Assembly: GCA_963653155.1 (NCBI GenBank)
Contig: CAVJWR010000082.1
Coordinates: forward strand, 1-14,614
Reading direction: 5' to 3'
DNA from: UBA1731 sp963653155
GTDB taxonomy: Bacteria; Verrucomicrobiota; Kiritimatiellia; RFP12; UBA1067
Length of the DNA: 14,614 nt
Positions 13,310-14,614 of the stretch are shown here, piece by piece; positions within the stretch are counted from its first letter, which is position 1; every line of letters starts with the position of its first letter. The position numbers and the translations under genes are program-made. The notes under the pieces are model-generated. The model had not been told where the DNA came from and made no database searches. It was given only the letters and a program-made list of their open reading frames with translations.

Positions 13310-14614
13310 ATTGCGTCCTCCAGTGCGGCAAGAAACTCCAGCAGCTCCCCTTCATTGGCGCCAAACGCATGTACCGTAACCATAACCCACCTGTCAACCC
13401 TGTTCAGCACAGACCTGTCTATCACATCCCGGAATATCCGGCTCGTATGCGATGCCGTGCGAAAGCCCTCCTGATTGAAGAACGTATAGGCTTCCATGCC
13501 GCGAGCCTCACCAACACGGGCTATGTCAATCACATGCCAAGGCTTCCCCGAGACATCGAAATTGCGAGGGTTGGACATGACGTACCCCTGCGACGGCAGA
13601 CAGAGCTCCGGACGGTGAATGGATGCGCGCGATGTGCCGCCAATGATATACGCAACAAGGAACTGCGCCCCATTCCTCGAAACGTACATCTTCTTCTCTA
13701 TGCGAGTATCCTTAGGCAGAATGTTCTGCTCGGCCTCGGATATCCGCTGTACAGCCGCGAAACGCTCATCGTCGGTCGTGCATCCGGCGATGGAACGGAA
13801 CGAAACCTCAGGAGCTTTGGCTATGGTCGCCACCGGCGTCCTGGCCTGAAAGACAAATACCGACGAATAGAACGCCGCCGCGACGGCAACCGGGACAAAA
13901 TGCCACCTGCCACAAGCCGATTCCGCCTCTACGACGGCGGAAGGTTCGGCGTTGCCGCCCTTTGCTTCGCCACCAGTGCGAGCAAAGATGCGGTCTATGG
14001 CCTCTCCAGCCACAACCATGAGCAAGATTGCGACAGCAAACACAATGTATCCAGAATAGTCGTGGTAGAAGCCAGTCGCAATCTCCTGATTTACGCATGA
14101 CGCCACAAGACAGATGGAGACTATGCGCACCACGTTGCCCGCCACGGCAAGCGGCACCGAACACAGGAACAGAAGCCACCGCCGAACCCATGTAGGCTGA
14201 TTGAAATATGCATAGCCTGCCGTAAGCGCCATCAGGGCGAAAAGGGATCTCAGCCCGGAGCACGGCTCCGCCACATCTACGGCAAAGGCTCTCGCGCCAC
14301 GGGAGATGACGGCCGTCCCCTCCCTTACGGCATCAAAGCCAAAGCCATTCAGCACCATCATCGCCACACTGCTCGCGAGATACCGCAAGTGGATGGTTAC
14401 AATGTCAAGGAACGTGGCAAGCGGAATGCAAAACAGGAGGAATCCCGCAGGGAATACGAAAAGCTTCGCGAATCGCCAGCCAAAGAACGTCCACGGCAAC
14501 GCAACGCACAAGCCTATGAATCCAAGTTCCTCAAGCCGGAGCTGCACTCCACGGGTACCAAGCAACGCCAGACAAAGGAACGGAAGGCTAGCCGCCAAGC
14601 CAAGCCACGAGAAT
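13306..14614 (-). CDS. Exosortase with fused C-terminal EpsI domain, 5' end beyond the window
   Basis: This is a membrane cysteine transpeptidase-like protein of the exosortase/archaeosortase family, linked to processing PEP-CTERM type proteins at the cell surface. The frame stays open to the right edge (FSWLGLAAS before the first TTG), so the true start is outside. Membrane helices carry the catalytic triad: Cys in EPCSGLRSLFAL (codon near 14260), Arg in GNVVRIV (near 14126) and His in GFYHDYSGY (near 14063). After a linker, about 190 residues match the EpsI-like domain, with HRPELCLPSQGY and VYTFF-like AYTFFNQEG downstream. Exosortases fused to EpsI are a known arrangement in EPS-linked systems. 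The stop overlaps the WecA-fusion start as ATGA. No substrate protein with a C-terminal sorting signal is visible. The subtype cannot be assigned safely. Confidence 0.9.
   Translation of the reverse strand, partial: FSWLGLAASLPFLCLALLGTRGVQLRLEELGFIGLCVALPWTFFGWRFAKLFVFPAGFLLFCIPLATFLDIVTIHLRYLASSVAMMVLNGFGFDAVREGTAVISRGARAFAVDVAEPCSGLRSLFALMALTAGYAYFNQPTWVRRWLLFLCSVPLAVAGNVVRIVSICLVASCVNQEIATGFYHDYSGYIVFAVAILLMVVAGEAIDRIFARTGGEAKGGNAEPSAVVEAESACGRWHFVPVAVAAAFYSSVFVFQARTPVATIAKAPEVSFRSIAGCTTDDERFAAVQRISEAEQNILPKDTRIEKKMYVSRNGAQFLVAYIIGGTSRASIHRPELCLPSQGYVMSNPRNFDVSGKPWHVIDIARVGEARGMEAYTFFNQEGFRTASHTSRIFRDVIDRSVLNRVDRWVMVTVHAFGANEGELLEFLAALEDAI

Overview
The window is about 14.6 kb of moderately GC-rich, tightly packed bacterial chromosome. 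It combines a Gram-negative type lipid acyltransferase, an exosortase with a fused EpsI domain, a MurA enzyme with Asp in place of the catalytic Cys, and a rhamnulokinase/class II aldolase pair. That mix suggests an envelope-rich lineage of the Verrucomicrobiota/Kiritimatiellota/Lentisphaerota type, but this is an inference from gene content. No rRNA, CRISPR array, insertion sequence or prophage gene was seen.

Layout from left to right. At 1-143 there is a start-less TPR fragment on the minus strand, next to a perfect 38-bp palindrome (173-210). A plus-strand site-2 protease gene follows (306-1058) and ends at a terminator. A minus-strand tRNA-Ala(CGC) (1197-1272) has its own promoter and terminator, and its terminator faces that of the protease gene.

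Everything to the right of the tRNA reads on the minus strand, in two units. The nearer unit starts at an extended -10 promoter at about 5290. It runs class II aldolase - rhamnulokinase - rsmE - birA, with overlaps or short gaps, so sugar catabolism genes are followed by two housekeeping genes. The promoter is bracketed by an inverted repeat that looks like an operator.

The distal unit enters from beyond the right edge. It runs exosortase/EpsI (5' end outside the window) - WecA-type phosphoglycosyltransferase fused to a CapD/FlaA1-like domain - MurA-like enzyme - CgeB-like glycosyltransferase - LpxL/HtrB-like acyltransferase - purD - purE - YycJ-type metallo-hydrolase. Gaps are 35 nt or less, and two junctions are 4-nt overlaps. 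It reads as an envelope or surface-polymer operon continuing into purine biosynthesis. Plausibly WecA primes an undecaprenyl-linked glycan, the glycosyltransferase extends it, the acyltransferase modifies a lipid, and the exosortase couples surface proteins to the exopolysaccharide system. No PEP-CTERM substrate gene is in the window.

Points most worth a second look are the WecA/CapD-like fusion, the MurA Cys-to-Asp change, the exosortase-envelope-purine gene order, the 38-bp palindrome beside the truncated TPR frame, the repeated TGn-extended -10 promoters (two of them 7 nt from an ATG, implying leaderless mRNAs), and a proline inside the protease HExxH motif.
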